Positions 11,401 through 23,240 of a stretch of DNA of 64,000 nucleotides are shown here, in pieces. Location of the stretch: assembly GCA_963921195.1 (NCBI GenBank), contig OY992536.1:229374023-229438022 (forward strand), given 5' to 3'. The position numbers and the translations under genes were made by a program. Source of the DNA: Pegoplata infirma (lineage: Eukaryota > Arthropoda > Insecta > Diptera > Anthomyiidae). Under the pieces are notes generated by a model. The model was not told the origin of the DNA and searched no databases. It worked only from the letters and a program-made list of their open reading frames with translations. The stretch's first letter is position 1. Each line of letters opens with the position of its first letter.

Positions 11401-11842
11401 TTCTAAATCTTTTACTCTAAAAAATTAAAGAAGTGTATTTGAATTTCTGTTCCACCAGTCATAATTTTTTTTCGTATTTTGTACACAAAATTGTGATAAA
11501 GTTTTATTATTGATATTGCATGTTTTTTGTCTGTTTCCATTCATCTTTTTTTAGTTTATGACTAAAAAGTAAAAGTTCTTTTCAACCTTTAAAAAAAACT
11601 TAACAATAGATTGTGAACATTTTTTCCAGACAGTTGTGCGGATTTGGGAAGGGTATAGAACAGAAAACAGACACTTGTAAAAAAAATTGTTAAAACATTT
11701 CCTTTTTAAACATGATTGACATGGTAGCATTTGTTTAATTTTAATTTAATATGAATTTTATGTAGTTTTAATAACAATTTTTTTTTTTTGTTTTTCTTTT
11801 TAGGACTTGAAAAGATGATATTTGAATAATCGGAACAAAAAG
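11401..11842. other. No feature recognised
   Basis: AT-rich, unstructured sequence between minisatellite relics and the probable element at 11849. A minus-strand 73-codon frame is Lys/Asn/His-rich noise. Confidence 0.5.
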
Positions 11843-11848
11843 GTAAGT

Positions 11849-13265
11849 GCACACAGAAAAAAGGATGAGGGAAAAAATTTTGAGTATTCGCTTGTTTAAA
11901 TTTCAAAAAGGATTTTAATTGGCGCAATTAAAAATTTACTCAAAAGTTTTTAAAAAAATGTAAGTAAATAATTTAATAAAAATTAAATAGTTTTTTTTTT
12001 ATTTTTTTAATAACTTAGTTTTTAGAATTCACATTTAGTTTAGAGTTTTTTGTTTATGTATATATAAAAGTTTAAAATCATCTTTATGAAATTTGTCTAT
12101 AGCTGTGTTTTGCAATCATTGAATTAGGATTTACCATACAGTATGTTGACTTAATAAATATTATTATTTTTATGGATTAGCAAACCTTTGACTCTCTCTG
12201 TTGTGGAATGTATTTTATATAGAACTTTTGTAATATTCTTAAAGTATACTTTAAGGGCGCACAATAAATATACCCATCACATAATACAGCGGGTAATAGC
12301 GCCTCTGTTGTTATTTATTTGCAACTTTTATTATTTGTATATTTTAGCATTTTTAAAGCACACTCTGGGGATGATATTAAAAAATGTACTTACCCAGCAA
12401 AAACTTGGTAATGTGTTGTGAAAAGAAATGACTGCCAATTACATTACTTATAACAACTACTCATTACCCACTGCATTACTTTAGTCTAAAAAACAACTAG
12501 TTGCTTATATTGTAATATGTAAGTACTTATTTGCAATAATATAAATAAGTTATTGAGAATGTTAAAAATAAATACTTATTTGCAAGTTCACTTGTGAAAT
12601 TAAGTCCAATCAGAAAAAAATACATTTGTTTTACCTTTTTAGCATAGAGTTTCGCGAAAACGAATAATCTAATGATAAAAAGTTATTTCAAACTCTGTTC
12701 GCAACTATTTATTTTATTCCTTATAAGTAACTACTTATTTTACTCGGTTTAGGTAAGTAGTTATTTATCTCCCTACTCGTAAGCTTGTAGGCACTAATTA
12801 TTTTTGTCTCACGGCCTTTATAAAATAAGTAGTGTTTCATGCAATGAGTAAGTACATACCCGTGTAAAAAAATAATTAGATCAAAACATCCTTTGATAAA
12901 AACATGGATCATATCTAAATGGATGTAATCAGATCTACTCCATATATATTCACATCTGCTTCAGATATGTTTTGATCCGTAAATTGAGTCTATCTGACAA
13001 TTTTGACAAATATGAGCATATCTGAAAATGTCTGATCATATATGCCATATATGATTATACAAAAAAACTATAAACTAAATGAGAATTCTAAAAATTAAAG
13101 TATAAAAAAATTAAAAAAAAATTAAATTTTTATTAAATTATTTACTTTTTTTTAACTTTTGAGTAAATTTTTAATTGCGTCAATTAAAAAATTACTCAAT
13201 TTTTTTTGTTGAAATTTAAGGAAGTGATTAATCAAAAAATTTTCCGTCATATTTTTTTTTGTGCC
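11849..13265. mobile_element. Probable TIR element, GCACA-AAAAAA ends
   Basis: Sub-terminal blocks are inverted copies: ATTTTAATTGGCGCAATT with TACTCAAAAGTTTT near the left end and their reverse near 13150-13200. GTAAGT precedes the left end and follows the right end. The centre has a second inverted pair around GTAAGTAC. The exact ends are uncertain. Confidence 0.45.
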
Positions 13266-13774
13266 GTAAGTACTAGAGAACTTACAAATCAATCTACAAA
13301 TCACAAAAAAATCATCAAAATCGGTTCAGTAGTTTTGCTGTACAACTGCAGCTGATTTTGTCTTTTAAAAAAAGAATTCTACAATTGAGTGGCAACCCTG
13401 GCAATTCTTGTTGACCAAATTTTGTGTTATAAAATTTTAAAAATATAACAATAATTCATCTTTCAAATAAAGAAAACAAAATTAAAAAATATTGCCTATT
13501 TATATTTTTAAAGGAATGCATTAAGCATTTCTAAATTTGCAAACACTGAAGTAAAATTATTAAAATTCTATCTAACTACCGCTAGCAATGACATTCAAGA
13601 TTATGTTATATTGGTACATTAATTTCCAATTAGTTCATAAATCGTCAATAGCTGTAGTAAGATCATCAAACATTAAAATATAAAACTATTTTTTTAACCC
13701 TCTAATGCCGTAACTTTTTGTCATAAAAAAGTAATAATTCCATTACTGCCTTATAAAAAAAATTGTGTCGTGAC

Positions 13775-14299
13775 CATGGTTGGTTACCGTTACCCTTATT
13801 ATACCGTTACCGATTCAAAACCCTTTCAAATCGAATACCGTTACCGTTACCGATACCGCTAAAAATATTTTAAGAATACCGTTACCCTTACCGTTACCGT
13901 TATAATTATTAGAAGTTACCGGTATTGTACCGGTATTCAAAATTTTACCTGTTTTAAGGGATTTTAACGAACAAAAAAATTAAATCAAATTGCTAACATA
14001 ATTTTAAATTTATAATTTGCAAATAATCATAAAATAAATGACAAAAATAATAATCATATCAAATTTATACTGGTTTTTGGGTCTATAAAATATTTTTAGC
14101 TTTCAGTTCTATCTTTTTTCAAATTTTTAACTAAATTAATAATACCGGTACGTAGCGGTTTGGTTGGTTCGGTACCGTTACATAACGTTACCGAAACGAT
14201 GTGAAAACACTTACCGTTACCTTTAACGGTACTTTTTAAATAAAAATTAGATACCGTTACCGTTACCCTTACCGTTATTCGTTTCGGTAACCAACCTTG
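13775..14299. mobile_element. hAT non-autonomous element filled with TACCGT repeats
   Basis: The ends CATGGTTGGTTACCG and, inverted, CAAGGTTGGTTACCG (14/15) are flanked by a perfect 8-bp TSD GTCGTGAC (13767-13774, 14300-14307). Both sub-terminal regions are runs of TACCGT/TACCCT hexamers in opposite orientation. It is 525 bp and non-coding. Confidence 0.92.
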
Positions 14300-14903
14300 G
14301 TCGTGACTGAAAAAAATCTTAAAACATTTTATTACAATTCCACAAAAATTCTTGAAATTTGAAAAGATGCCTTAAAAATTTTTTAACAAAAAAATATCTT
14401 GCAATAATTTAAATTCATTGAAATTAATAATTTTTCATATTTTTTAAAGGCTGCACTCAAAAACAAACCTTGTCAATTTACTAGAAAAAGTCCTGTAATC
14501 CCATTTTACCAATGTTTGCCAGTTTTTCATGTTTTAACAAGAAAGTAACAAAAAGTTTTCGATCTAAATTTAAATTTCCAAATTTTCAAGATAATTTTAC
14601 AAAAAAAAAATAGTTTAGTAATGAGAATACTTACAAGAAAAATCTCGTAAAATAGGAGGACGCTTACAATCTAGTAAAGTCATAAGAAGTCCTTGTAATT
14701 TTTATCGCGTCAAAAAGGCTTGTAAATCGGTTGAAATTTTAAAACCTTTTCACCAATTATTTTCAAAAATTATTTTTTTTTAGTGTGCGTCAAAGTTCGT
14801 AAATATCCCCGTCTTAAAGTGTTAACCCACTTATTAATATTTAAATTTGTTAAACCTGTTCAAAGTGTTAAAATTGTATTATGAATAGGGAGGTTGATAT
14901 CTA

Positions 14904-15835
14904 CGGTGGCTCGCAGCTTATTTCGTGTGAAAGATATTAGTTAGCAATCCATTCAAGACAAAGTTAACCAAAATATACCTAATTATTATCAAATAAGTAT
15001 TTTTGTAAAATGTCCTGTGTATATAATTAATCAAGCTTTAATTAAAGCTTAATGACGTTCAGATCGTCTAAATATTAAATGTGCTACGAGGGTCGAAAAG
15101 GACATTGAAATTATTGAAAGACCTTTTTAGGAAATTTCTTAAAAATATTTCTAGGTCGATTTTATCCAAGATCAAACATAAGGAATTTAAAAAATAGTCC
15201 AATAGTTAATATTCATTTATTAAAAAATTTTTCCAAAGACCCAAACAAAAGCCAAAATTTTTAAAACACAGTAGAAGAAATCCGAATTTTTTGACCTCCA
15301 ATTCTTTTGACCACCAATTTTTGGTAAACAAAGAAAAGATTTAATTGTTTAATAATTTTAGTACACCCAGGTGTGTAGTAATGAGATATAAAAATAATTA
15401 AACATTTCCTTTGTTTACAAAAAATTGGTGGTCAAAAGAATTGGAGGTCAAAAAATTCGGATTTCTTCGACTGCACTTTAAAAATTTTGACTTTTGTTTG
15501 GGTCATTGGAAAAATTATTTGATAAATGCCTATATACTACTGGATTATTTTTTAAATTTTTAATGTTTCAGCTTGGTAAAAATTGACCCAGAAGTATTTT
15601 TAAGAATTTTTCTAAAAAACGTCTTTCAATAATTTCAATTTCCATTTCGACCCTCGTAGCACGTTTAAAATTTACTCAATCTGGACGCCATTAAGCTTAA
15701 ATTAAAGCTCGAAAAATTACCTACACAGCACTTTTAATAAAAATACTCGTTTGATAATAAATAGGTGTATTATTGGAAACTTTGTCTTAAATGGATTGCT
15801 AACTGATAACACACGAAATAAGCTGCGAGTCACTG
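14904..15835. mobile_element. Palindromic TA-target element, CAGTGGCTCGCAGC-like ends
   Basis: TA flanks the ends CGGTGGCTCGCAGCTTATTT and, inverted, CAGTGACTCGCAGCTTATTT. Almost the whole 932 bp folds back on itself: for example ATTGGTGGTCAAAAGAATTG at the right has its inverse about 100 bp to the left, and TGCTACGAGGGTCGAAA has its inverse near 15650. No ORF. Related ends define the 16097-20177 element. Confidence 0.8.
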
Positions 15836-17046
15836 TACATGGAAATATGTTAATTAAAAAAATTCAGACTTTTGGTCACAATGTACCTCAGAGTCTATGT
15901 GTGCTGACGTAAAACGTCAGCAGCCACTTACAACCTTGGTCACTTTGCCTTTAAGAGAGTTAAATTATCTAATCATTTTATAATTGCATATTTATTAAAA
16001 TAATGACTTTGATTTCTAAAAATAGTAAAATGTTTTTCTTAAAAAAACATAAATTTATATAAATCTTTTCGCATAATTGCAGTACATTTTTTTTTACAGT
16101 GGCCCTTATCTCATTTCGTGTGATAGCTAGATATTAGATATCAATTCGTTGAAGACAAAGTTAACAATACTAAACCTTACATTATTATAAAACGAGTATT
16201 ATTGAAAAAAATGCTGTCTAGGTAATTTACAAGCGTTCATTTAAGCTTGGTGGCGTCCAGATTGAGGAAATTATAAATGTGCTGCGAGCGTCAAACTGGA
16301 AATTTAAATTATTAAAAGACATTTTTTAGAAAATTTTCCAACGACAAAAAAACAGTAATTTCAATCATTTTGATTTTCGGTTCGACTCTTGCAGCATATT
16401 TAATATTTACTCAATCTGGAAATAGGTTAATTTTTCGGTTAATTTTAGGTTGAGTTTACTGTGATTTACTAGTAATATTTTACAAAAAATATTACCGTGT
16501 ATTATTTTTTTATACCCTTCAACCACAGTATGGGGGTATACTCACTTTGTCATTCCGTGTGTAACGCATCGAAATATCTTTCTAGGACCCAATAAAGTAT
16601 ATATGAGGAATTCCACACCAAATGTCCAGCGAAAAAAACACGTGTACCGTAAACTTCTGAATAACTTGTATAGATAGCCCTCTATGGAAATTAGAAAATT
16701 GCGTTTTTGGTTTTTCAATTTTTCAAAAACTGGGCTTAGGAGGCGTGGTCAAATATAGGAAAAATGGTCCAATTTGTGGCGAGTTGCCTTGATTAAATAT
16801 TTATCACATTAAAACGGAATGCACCGCAATCTTAAAAACTTAGATTCTTATATAGTTTTGTATGGGCTATCGATTAAAATTTATTTTTTTGGAAAATTTT
16901 CAGAACCCGTTCTGAAATTTTCCATTTTTTAAAAAAGTAAATTTATCAAAAATTGGGCCACTTTTTTTTCTTTTTTTTTAAGTTTTTTTTAGATGTTTGT
17001 CCATCCACACAAAAAAATCAGAAAAACATTTTTCGTTTTTTTCGAG

Positions 17047-17405
17047 AAAATCGCATTTGAATTTTAAATTTCATAACAATTTTGTAATTTGCTTGTATTT
17101 TCTTGTATTAAAGTTGCGAATGAGTAATATTCATGCAACTAATATTACTCATTCGCAACGGTAAAACAAGAAAATGCAAGCAAATTACAAAATTGTTATA
17201 AATTTAAAATTCAAATGCGATTTTCTCGCATTTTTGAATTTTAAATTTCATAACAATTTTGTAATTTGCTTGTATTTTCTTGTATTAAAGTTGCGAATGA
17301 GTAATATTCATGCAATTAATATTACTCATTCGCAACGTTAAAACAAGAAAATACAAGCAAATTACAAAATTGTTATAAATTTAAAATTCAAATGCGATTT
17401 TCTCG
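17047..17405 (+). repeat. Two tandem ~180-bp perfect-looking palindromes
   Basis: ATTTTGTAATTTGCTTG...GTTGCGAATGAGTAAT is followed by its inverse around ATTCATGCAACTAAT. The whole palindrome then repeats once more almost unchanged (centre ATTCATGCAATTAAT). A third version lies in the truncated copy at about 22310-22510. Confidence 0.85.
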
Positions 17406-17644
17406 AAAAAAACGAAAAATGTTTTTCTGATTTTTTTTGTGTGGATGGACAAACATCTAAACTTAAAAAAAAAGAAAAAAAGTGGCCGGATTTTTGATAA
17501 ATTGACTTTTTTAAAAAATGGAAAATTTCAGAACGGGTTCCGAAAATTTTCTAAAGAAAAATATTTTATTCGATAGCCCATACAAAACTATATAAGAATG
17601 TAAATTTTTAAGATTGTGGTGCATTCCGTTTTAAAGTGATAAAT

Positions 17645-18275
17645 ATCACAGTGATACAAAATCGAACTTTCGGAATCGGAATGGGATGAAACCAAAAGCA
17701 AATGAAAGCTGACGTTTTCCATAACAAAACAATCAAGGCCTTTTTTTTAGGTCAGAACTAGATTTTATTTTACACGCATTTAAAGTTGGTGATTTTAAAA
17801 CATTTAAAGTTTTTGTGTACTAAACAGGTCCTACTTTAAAGGCCCCTGGTGGTGCCCTTATTGGACATGTAGGGTCCAGTTTCCAAACTTAAGCTCAAAA
17901 TTACTTCAGCTATGACTGGTATGAATTTTGCTGAAATCGGTCCAGTACCTCTTTACTGAATAGCCAAATTATTAAATTAAACTACTGTACACCGTTGCGT
18001 ATGATTGTTATTTAAAGGCAATTATTAATATAAATCACTGGACACCGTTGCGTATGATTGTTATTTAAAGGCAATTACAATATTAATCATTCGCCACTAA
18101 TACAGTTTTCAAGCATTTATTATTATAATTATAATAAAAGTTCACTAACTTCAAATGCGTGTAAAAAAAAATCTAGCTCTGAACTTGAAAAAAGCCTTGA
18201 GGGGTTTGTTATGGAATATGTCAACTTTCATTTGCTTTTGGTTTCATCTCATTCCGATTTTGGGTGTTGCACTGT
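17645..18275 (+). mobile_element. CACAGTG-ended TIR element nested in the foldback arm
   Basis: The ends CACAGTGATACAAAATCG and, inverted, CACAGTGCAACACCC are followed by inverted GGAATGGGATGAAA and GCAAATGAAAG blocks. It splits the arm sequence GATAAATATTTAATC. The interior contains GCAACGGTG-type and GTTGCGTATGATTG blocks, the latter partly duplicated (17996-18075). Confidence 0.7.
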
Positions 18276-18736
18276 GTATTTAATCAAGGCAACTCGCCAC
18301 AAATTTGACCATTTTTTCCAATATTTGATCACGCCTTCTAATCCCAGTTTTTGAAAATTAGAAAAACTAAAAACGCAATTTTCTTAGTTCCATATAGGGC
18401 TATCCAAACAACCTATTCAGAAATTTACGGGACACATGTTTTTCTGTAGCGGGACATTTGGTGTGGAATGCCTCATATATTATTGGTCAGTGATCGATTC
18501 AAAGACATTCTAGCGATGTTCGTCCGTCCGTCTGTCCATCTGTAGAGGACACGATACAGTCCAAAATAAAAGAGCTAGACTTCCGAAGTCTAACACGAAT
18601 ATGAATTATTGTCATAGGATGGTTAAGTTCGGAAATGGGCAAAATCAGACAAAGGGGAGTTCCCCCTTGGAGAACTAAACCAACCTCAGAAAAAAATTTT
18701 TTGCAGGGTTTTTTGTACTTTTGTTAAGCAAATGCA

Positions 18737-19625
18737 ACATTTTTGTGTCAAAAGAAGTTCCAAGTCCTGGATGTGGACCCAGCGGATAAAAAAAATAAAA
18801 AAGTTTTATCAACGCCCCCTTTTGTGGGCGTGGATAAAAAAAATACATTAATTGGATTAAGTTATTACAAGAATCATAATAATTCCATTTTATAAAACCT
18901 ACGGCAAGAGGGAAGGTGTCCCCCAACGTCTCCCACCAAAACCCAATCATCCAAAAATCAACGACCCTGGATTTTTTTTTTTTTAATTTTTTCACGTTTT
19001 GGAGGGTGTAAAAGATTTGGCACAGCCGAATTTATCACTCTCACTTGTTTTTATTAGACTTTTTACATTTTTAGTGTGAATTAAATTGTTATCGGTCGAT
19101 CCGAAATCCGGAAATCCGTCTGGTAAAAACGGGATATATTTATAAAATGTCTCCAAAATACTTATCCCGTGACCGAAGACACGACATTTTTGTGTCAAAA
19201 GAAGTTCCAAGTCCTGGATGTGGACCCAGCGGATAAAAAAAATAAAAAAGTTTTATCAACGCCCCCTTTTGTGGGCGTGGATAAAAAAAATACATTAATT
19301 GGATTAAGTAATTACAAGAATCATAATAATTCCTTTTTATAAAACCTACGGCAAGAGGGAAGGTGTCCCCCAACGTCTCCCACCAAAACCCAATCATCCA
19401 AAAATCAACGACCCTGGATTTTTTTTTTAATTTTTTCACATTTTGGAGGGTGTAAAAGATTTGGCACAGCCGAATTTATCACTCTCACTTGTTTTTATTA
19501 GACTTTTTACATTTTTAGTGTGAATTAAATTGTTATCGGTCGATCCGAAATCCGGAAATCCGTCTGGTAAAAACGGGATATATTTATAAAATGTCTCCAA
19601 AATACTTATCCCGTGACCGAAGACA
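18737..19625 (+). repeat. Tandem duplication of ~455 bp
   Basis: 18737-19190 and 19194-19625 are near-identical direct copies, offset 457. Visible differences are a few substitutions (for example CACGTTTTGG versus CACATTTTGG) and homopolymer length. The unit contains the distal part of the TATACCC repeat with its hairpin, and part of the flanking sequence. Confidence 0.9.
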
Positions 19626-19754
19626 ATGTACATATTAAAATTTTTTGAGTCCCGAAAAAAAATGTTTGAAGTCCAAGACGCAATTTGATTTTTTACGTTA
19701 TGGAGTAAAGAATTTCATTAAAAATGATTTCAGATTTTTTTTTTTCGTGGACAA

Positions 19755-20050
19755 AAAAAAATCAAGTGAGAGTGTTAAATTCGGCTGTGCCGAATTTTTT
19801 ATACGCACCCCTACCCCTCGCGAAAAATGTTTAGTAATTCATTTATTATGTAAATATGTCATTATTTATCCTTTTTTATATCCATGCCCTCAAAAGTGGG
19901 CGGATTGAAAAAAAGGCATTTTCTAATCTCCCGGGTTCAAGTGCAGGACTTCGAAGTTTCATTTGTGTAATAGAAATACAAAACAAAAAACAATTAAAAT
20001 TTTGTTTTTTCCGAGGTTGATTTAGTTTTTAAAGGGGGAATCCCCATAAC
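19755..20050 (-). repeat. TATACCC repeat fragment, minus strand
   Basis: Begins (plus strand) CAAGTGAGAGTGTTAAATTCGG with the hairpin TTCGGCTGTGCCGAA, then a TATA...CACCCCT block. The far end is lost before the right end of the 16097-20177 element. Confidence 0.6.
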
Positions 20051-20179
20051 GGAAATGGGTATTATATCACCAACAAAATAAAGTGCGAATCTTTTTTTCG
20101 TAAAATGTTGCATGGATTTTTGTCTTCAACAAACTGCTATCTAATATCTACCACACGAATTAAGGCGGGAGCCACTGTA

Positions 20180-20965
20180 TATATAAGATTATGCGAATGA
20201 TCAAAAGATGATTAGGGAAATCAATTTGAATTATTATACTACTACTGTATATTTTTTTTTTGTTTATTTTATTCTCAACTTGACCATGATTAACTGACTT
20301 TGGATGAACTTTTATTTGCTCAGTCAAGATTACGAACGGATTTACTTGTACATAAAAAAAACATAAATACTACTTACCCATTTGTCTATCCATACAATTG
20401 TATGTCTGTGCTATTTGGTACGTCCTCATTTGTTGAATATCTTGTGCCATTAAATGCATTTAATCTTTCAACTGGGAAGTATTGATTTGTCTTTCAATGA
20501 CAAGTGAGATTTGTTTTTCTTCTGTTTAAAAAGTTTAATAATGGAACTTCTTAGTATAAAACATTTAGATTTCATGATTTGTAGTCATTTTCCAAAAAAA
20601 AAAAAAAAAAAACGAATGTAATGCTAAAAGAAAACTTGTTAACTCATCATTTATTGAGTGGTGAAGTTTTGCACTTTTGTATTGTCGTATATTGATTTTT
20701 TTTTTTCATCTGCATAGAAGTTAGAAAGTTTTGTGGCTGCAAATGTCATTAAAAGAATTTAATAAATTTACTTAATAATGATTTAGAAAGTTATATCAAA
20801 AAATGGCGGTTTTAGATTAACAAATATTACATCGTCTGTAAATACAAAAACAAATTTGATAATAAAAAGGAATTTCGAAACCGGGGAATATAATTTGTTT
20901 CTAAAAAAATCTCATTTAGTTTCTTGTGTAGGGCATTAAGAGGTTCGACTCAACCGTATATAATG
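20180..20965. other. No feature recognised
   Basis: AT-rich with long T and A tracts. It may be the genomic DNA into which the 16097-20177 and 20974-21310 elements inserted. No exon with good splice sites was seen. Confidence 0.5.
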
Positions 20966-20973
20966 CTCTTAAT

Positions 20974-21310
20974 CAATGGTTCCCAACCTTTGATTCTCGC
21001 CCCACTGGGGGGCAATTTGAAGGTTCCAGGGGGGCAACGAGCTAATTTTCAAGATTTTTTTTAGTCAAATTACCTGCAAAAACTATTTTTTTTGCTAAAT
21101 TAACTGCAAAAATATTGTTAATTTCTTAACATTTTTACTAAAAACTTAATTTAAATGCTTATTTTACAAAAACTTTGTTAAACAAGTAGTAATTTTTCAT
21201 TAGAAACAAAAATTAGAAAAAATAACAAATTTTTCCTTAGTGTATGGGGGACAAGACAATTTTTATAACTTAAAAGTGGGGCGTGGCGTAAAAAAGGTTG
21301 GGAACCATTG
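20974..21310. mobile_element. hAT MITE with 18-bp perfect TIRs
   Basis: CAATGGTTCCCAACCTTT is present at both ends in inverted orientation, flanked by a perfect 8-bp TSD CTCTTAAT (20966-20973, 21311-21318). It is 337 bp and non-coding, with a GC-rich GGGGGGCAA stretch near the left end. A family member starts at 63844 inside the YL-1 intron. Confidence 0.95.
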
Positions 21311-21904
21311 CTCTTAATTGTTAAATATTGAATTTTTTATTTATTAATAACTTACTTAATATGTATGTATGTTGGTTATCATACGTTTTGCTAACCTGGT
21401 TTTCACCTAAAAAAGAAATGCCTATTAAACTTAAATAGTTTTTCACTAACGGATTTTCCAACTTGTAATAAACCATTTAAATCCTTTCACATCACATGTT
21501 GCCAACATTTCTAAATGCCATATAAACCGATTTTAAATTCTTTTTATTAAGGCATATTAAAAAATCAAATTCAAAAAACCGTTTAAATTTTCATGTTTTT
21601 TAAATGAAATGCAGTTTAGCACACAGCATATGTACGAGTAACCCAGCAAACATTTTTTTTTCACTAAATCAAAAAATGGTACAGTTAATTTTTGACTAAA
21701 ATTAAAATAATAGTTTAAATTCTGAAAAATGTTTAGAAAAAATAAAAAAAAATGTTTTATTAAAACTTTAAAATATAATATTTTCAGTACCCGGTGAAAA
21801 ATGTCAGATGTTATTCATATGTTATTCATATATGCTCGCCCATATGTGTTTTATATATGAAACAAATGCGAAAATTGGCGGCATATGTAAATATATGGGC
21901 ATAT

Positions 21905-22570
21905 GAAGCATTCCACACCAAATGTCCCGCTACAGAAAAACATGAGTCCCGTAAACTAAAAAAATTACGTTTTTGGTTTTTCTAATTTTCAACAACTGGG
22001 CTTAGAAGGCGTGGTCAAATATTGGAAAAATTGTCAAATTTGAGGCGAGTTTCCTTGATTAAATATTTATCACATTAATACGGAATGCACCACAATCTCA
22101 AAAATTTACATTCTTATATAGTTGTGTATGGGCTATCGATTAAAATTTTTTTTTGGAAAATTTTCACAACCGGTTCTTAAATTTTCCATTTTTTAAAACA
22201 GTCAATTTATCAAAAATCCGGCCACTTTTTTTTAATTTTTTATTTTTTTTTTTTAGTTTATATGTTTGTCCATCCACATAAAAAAAAATCAGAAACGCGT
22301 TTTTCGTTTTTTTCGAGAAAATCGCATTTGAATTTTAAGTTTCATAACAATTTTGTAATTTGCTTGTATTTTCTTGTTTTAACGTTGCGAATGAGTGTTA
22401 TTAATTGCATAAATATTACGCATACGCTATGTTGAAACAAGAAAATACAAACAAATTACTAAATTGTAATGAAATTTAAAATTCAAATGCGATTTTCTCA
22501 AAAAAAAAAAAAAACGAAAAACGCGTTTTTGAATTTCTTTGTGTGGAAGGACAAACATCTAAATTAAAAA
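21905..22570 (+). mobile_element. Truncated copy of the ATTCCACACCAAATG foldback element
   Basis: Matches the left arm and centre of 16611-18476 (GCATTCCACACCAAATGTCC, then GGCGTGGTCAAATATTGG, then the palindromic ATTTTGTAATTTGCTTG centre). It stops in the inner right arm, where a minus-strand TATACCC repeat begins. Confidence 0.75.
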
Positions 22571-22571
22571 A

Positions 22572-23240
22572 AAAACAAGTGAGAGTGTTAAATTCGGCTG
22601 TGCCGAATCTTTAATACCCTCCAACATATAATAAAAAAAAATTGCAGAGGCGTTTTTTTTTGGGGGGGGGTCAGTAGGGGTCATTGGGGGACACATAAAC
22701 CCATACGGTAAATGTCTAAAAATTCATTTATTATGCTTTTGGAGCTTAAGTAATACAATTTTATCATTATTTAAAAACATTTTTAATATCCACGCCCACA
22801 AAAGGGGGCGGGCAAAAAAAAACGTTTTTTTTCCTGGGTCCAAGTGTAGGACCTTGAATTTTTCTGACGTCAAATTGTTTCATTTGCTCAACAAAAATAC
22901 AAAAAGACCTGTGAAAATATGGGGTTTTTCAGAGGTCAGTTAAGTTCTTCAAGGGGGAACTTTTTTCCCCCTGGTCCGATTTTGCCCATTTACGAACTTA
23001 AACTGCCTAGGACCAAAACACATATTCCTGCCAAACTTGACGAGTCTATCTCTTTTATTTTGGACTGCATCGTGTCTTATACAGACGGACGGACGGACAT
23101 ACGGACATTCTAGAAAAGTTTTAGAATGGATCATAGATCAATAATATATATACTTTATGGGGTCCCCGACCGATATTTCGATGCGTTACAAACGGAATGA
23201 CAAAGTGAGTATACCCCCATACTGTAGTTGGAGGGTATAA
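22572..23240 (-). repeat. TATACCC dispersed repeat, minus strand, near full length
   Basis: The plus strand opens CAAGTGAGAGTGTTAAATTC with hairpin TTCGGCTGTGCCGAA and ends GTAGTTGGAGGGTATA. It includes TATATATACTTTATGGGGT and GACGGACGGACGGAC. A second partial copy starts right after it (23256 on) with the same CAAGTAAGAGTGTTACATTC head and hairpin at 23274. Confidence 0.8.

Larger units (their letters stand above)
16611..18476. mobile_element. Foldback element, ATGAGG(C)ATTCCACACCAAATG ends
   Basis: The ends are ATGAGGAATTCCACACC and, inverted, ATGAGGCATTCCACACC. Arms of about 500 bp (16611-17040 and 17400-17645 plus 18275-18476) are inverted copies. The centre is two consecutive ~180-bp palindromes (17047-17405). 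It was inserted in an AT-repeat target, so the duplication cannot be read. The right arm is interrupted by a 630-bp CACAGTG-ended repeat. Confidence 0.8.
16504..19055 (+). repeat. TATACCC dispersed repeat split by a foldback insertion
   Basis: It begins ATACCCTTCAACCACAG at about 16504, reads through AATAAAGTATAT to 16610, and resumes ATATTATTGGTCAGTGATCG after 18476. It then continues with the GTCCGTCCGTC stretch to the terminal TTTGGCACAGCCGAATTT hairpin near 19017 and ACTTGTTTT. Joining the two halves restores the AAAGTATATATATTATTG seen in the copy at 22570-23240. Confidence 0.8.
16097..20177. mobile_element. TA-target element (CAGTGGC ends) that received several later insertions
   Basis: The left end CAGTGGCCCTTATCTCATTT and the right end GGGAGCCACTG (inverted CAGTGGCTCCC), each next to TA, have sub-terminal blocks matching the 14904-15835 element: TTCGTGTG, GAAGACAAAGTTAAC, GTGCTGCGAGCGTC. 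The 4.1 kb between them is mostly later material: TATACCC repeats, a foldback element and a tandem duplication. Confidence 0.65.

Noticed and set aside
13775..14299. Telomere or subtelomere repeats (TACCGT)n
   Set aside because: The repeats are confined within an element bounded by TIRs and a perfect 8-bp duplication, so they are internal to a transposon.
18675..19439. Two near-identical ~100-codon minus-strand frames
   Set aside because: They are the two units of the tandem duplication covering a TATACCC repeat tail, with no coding signature.
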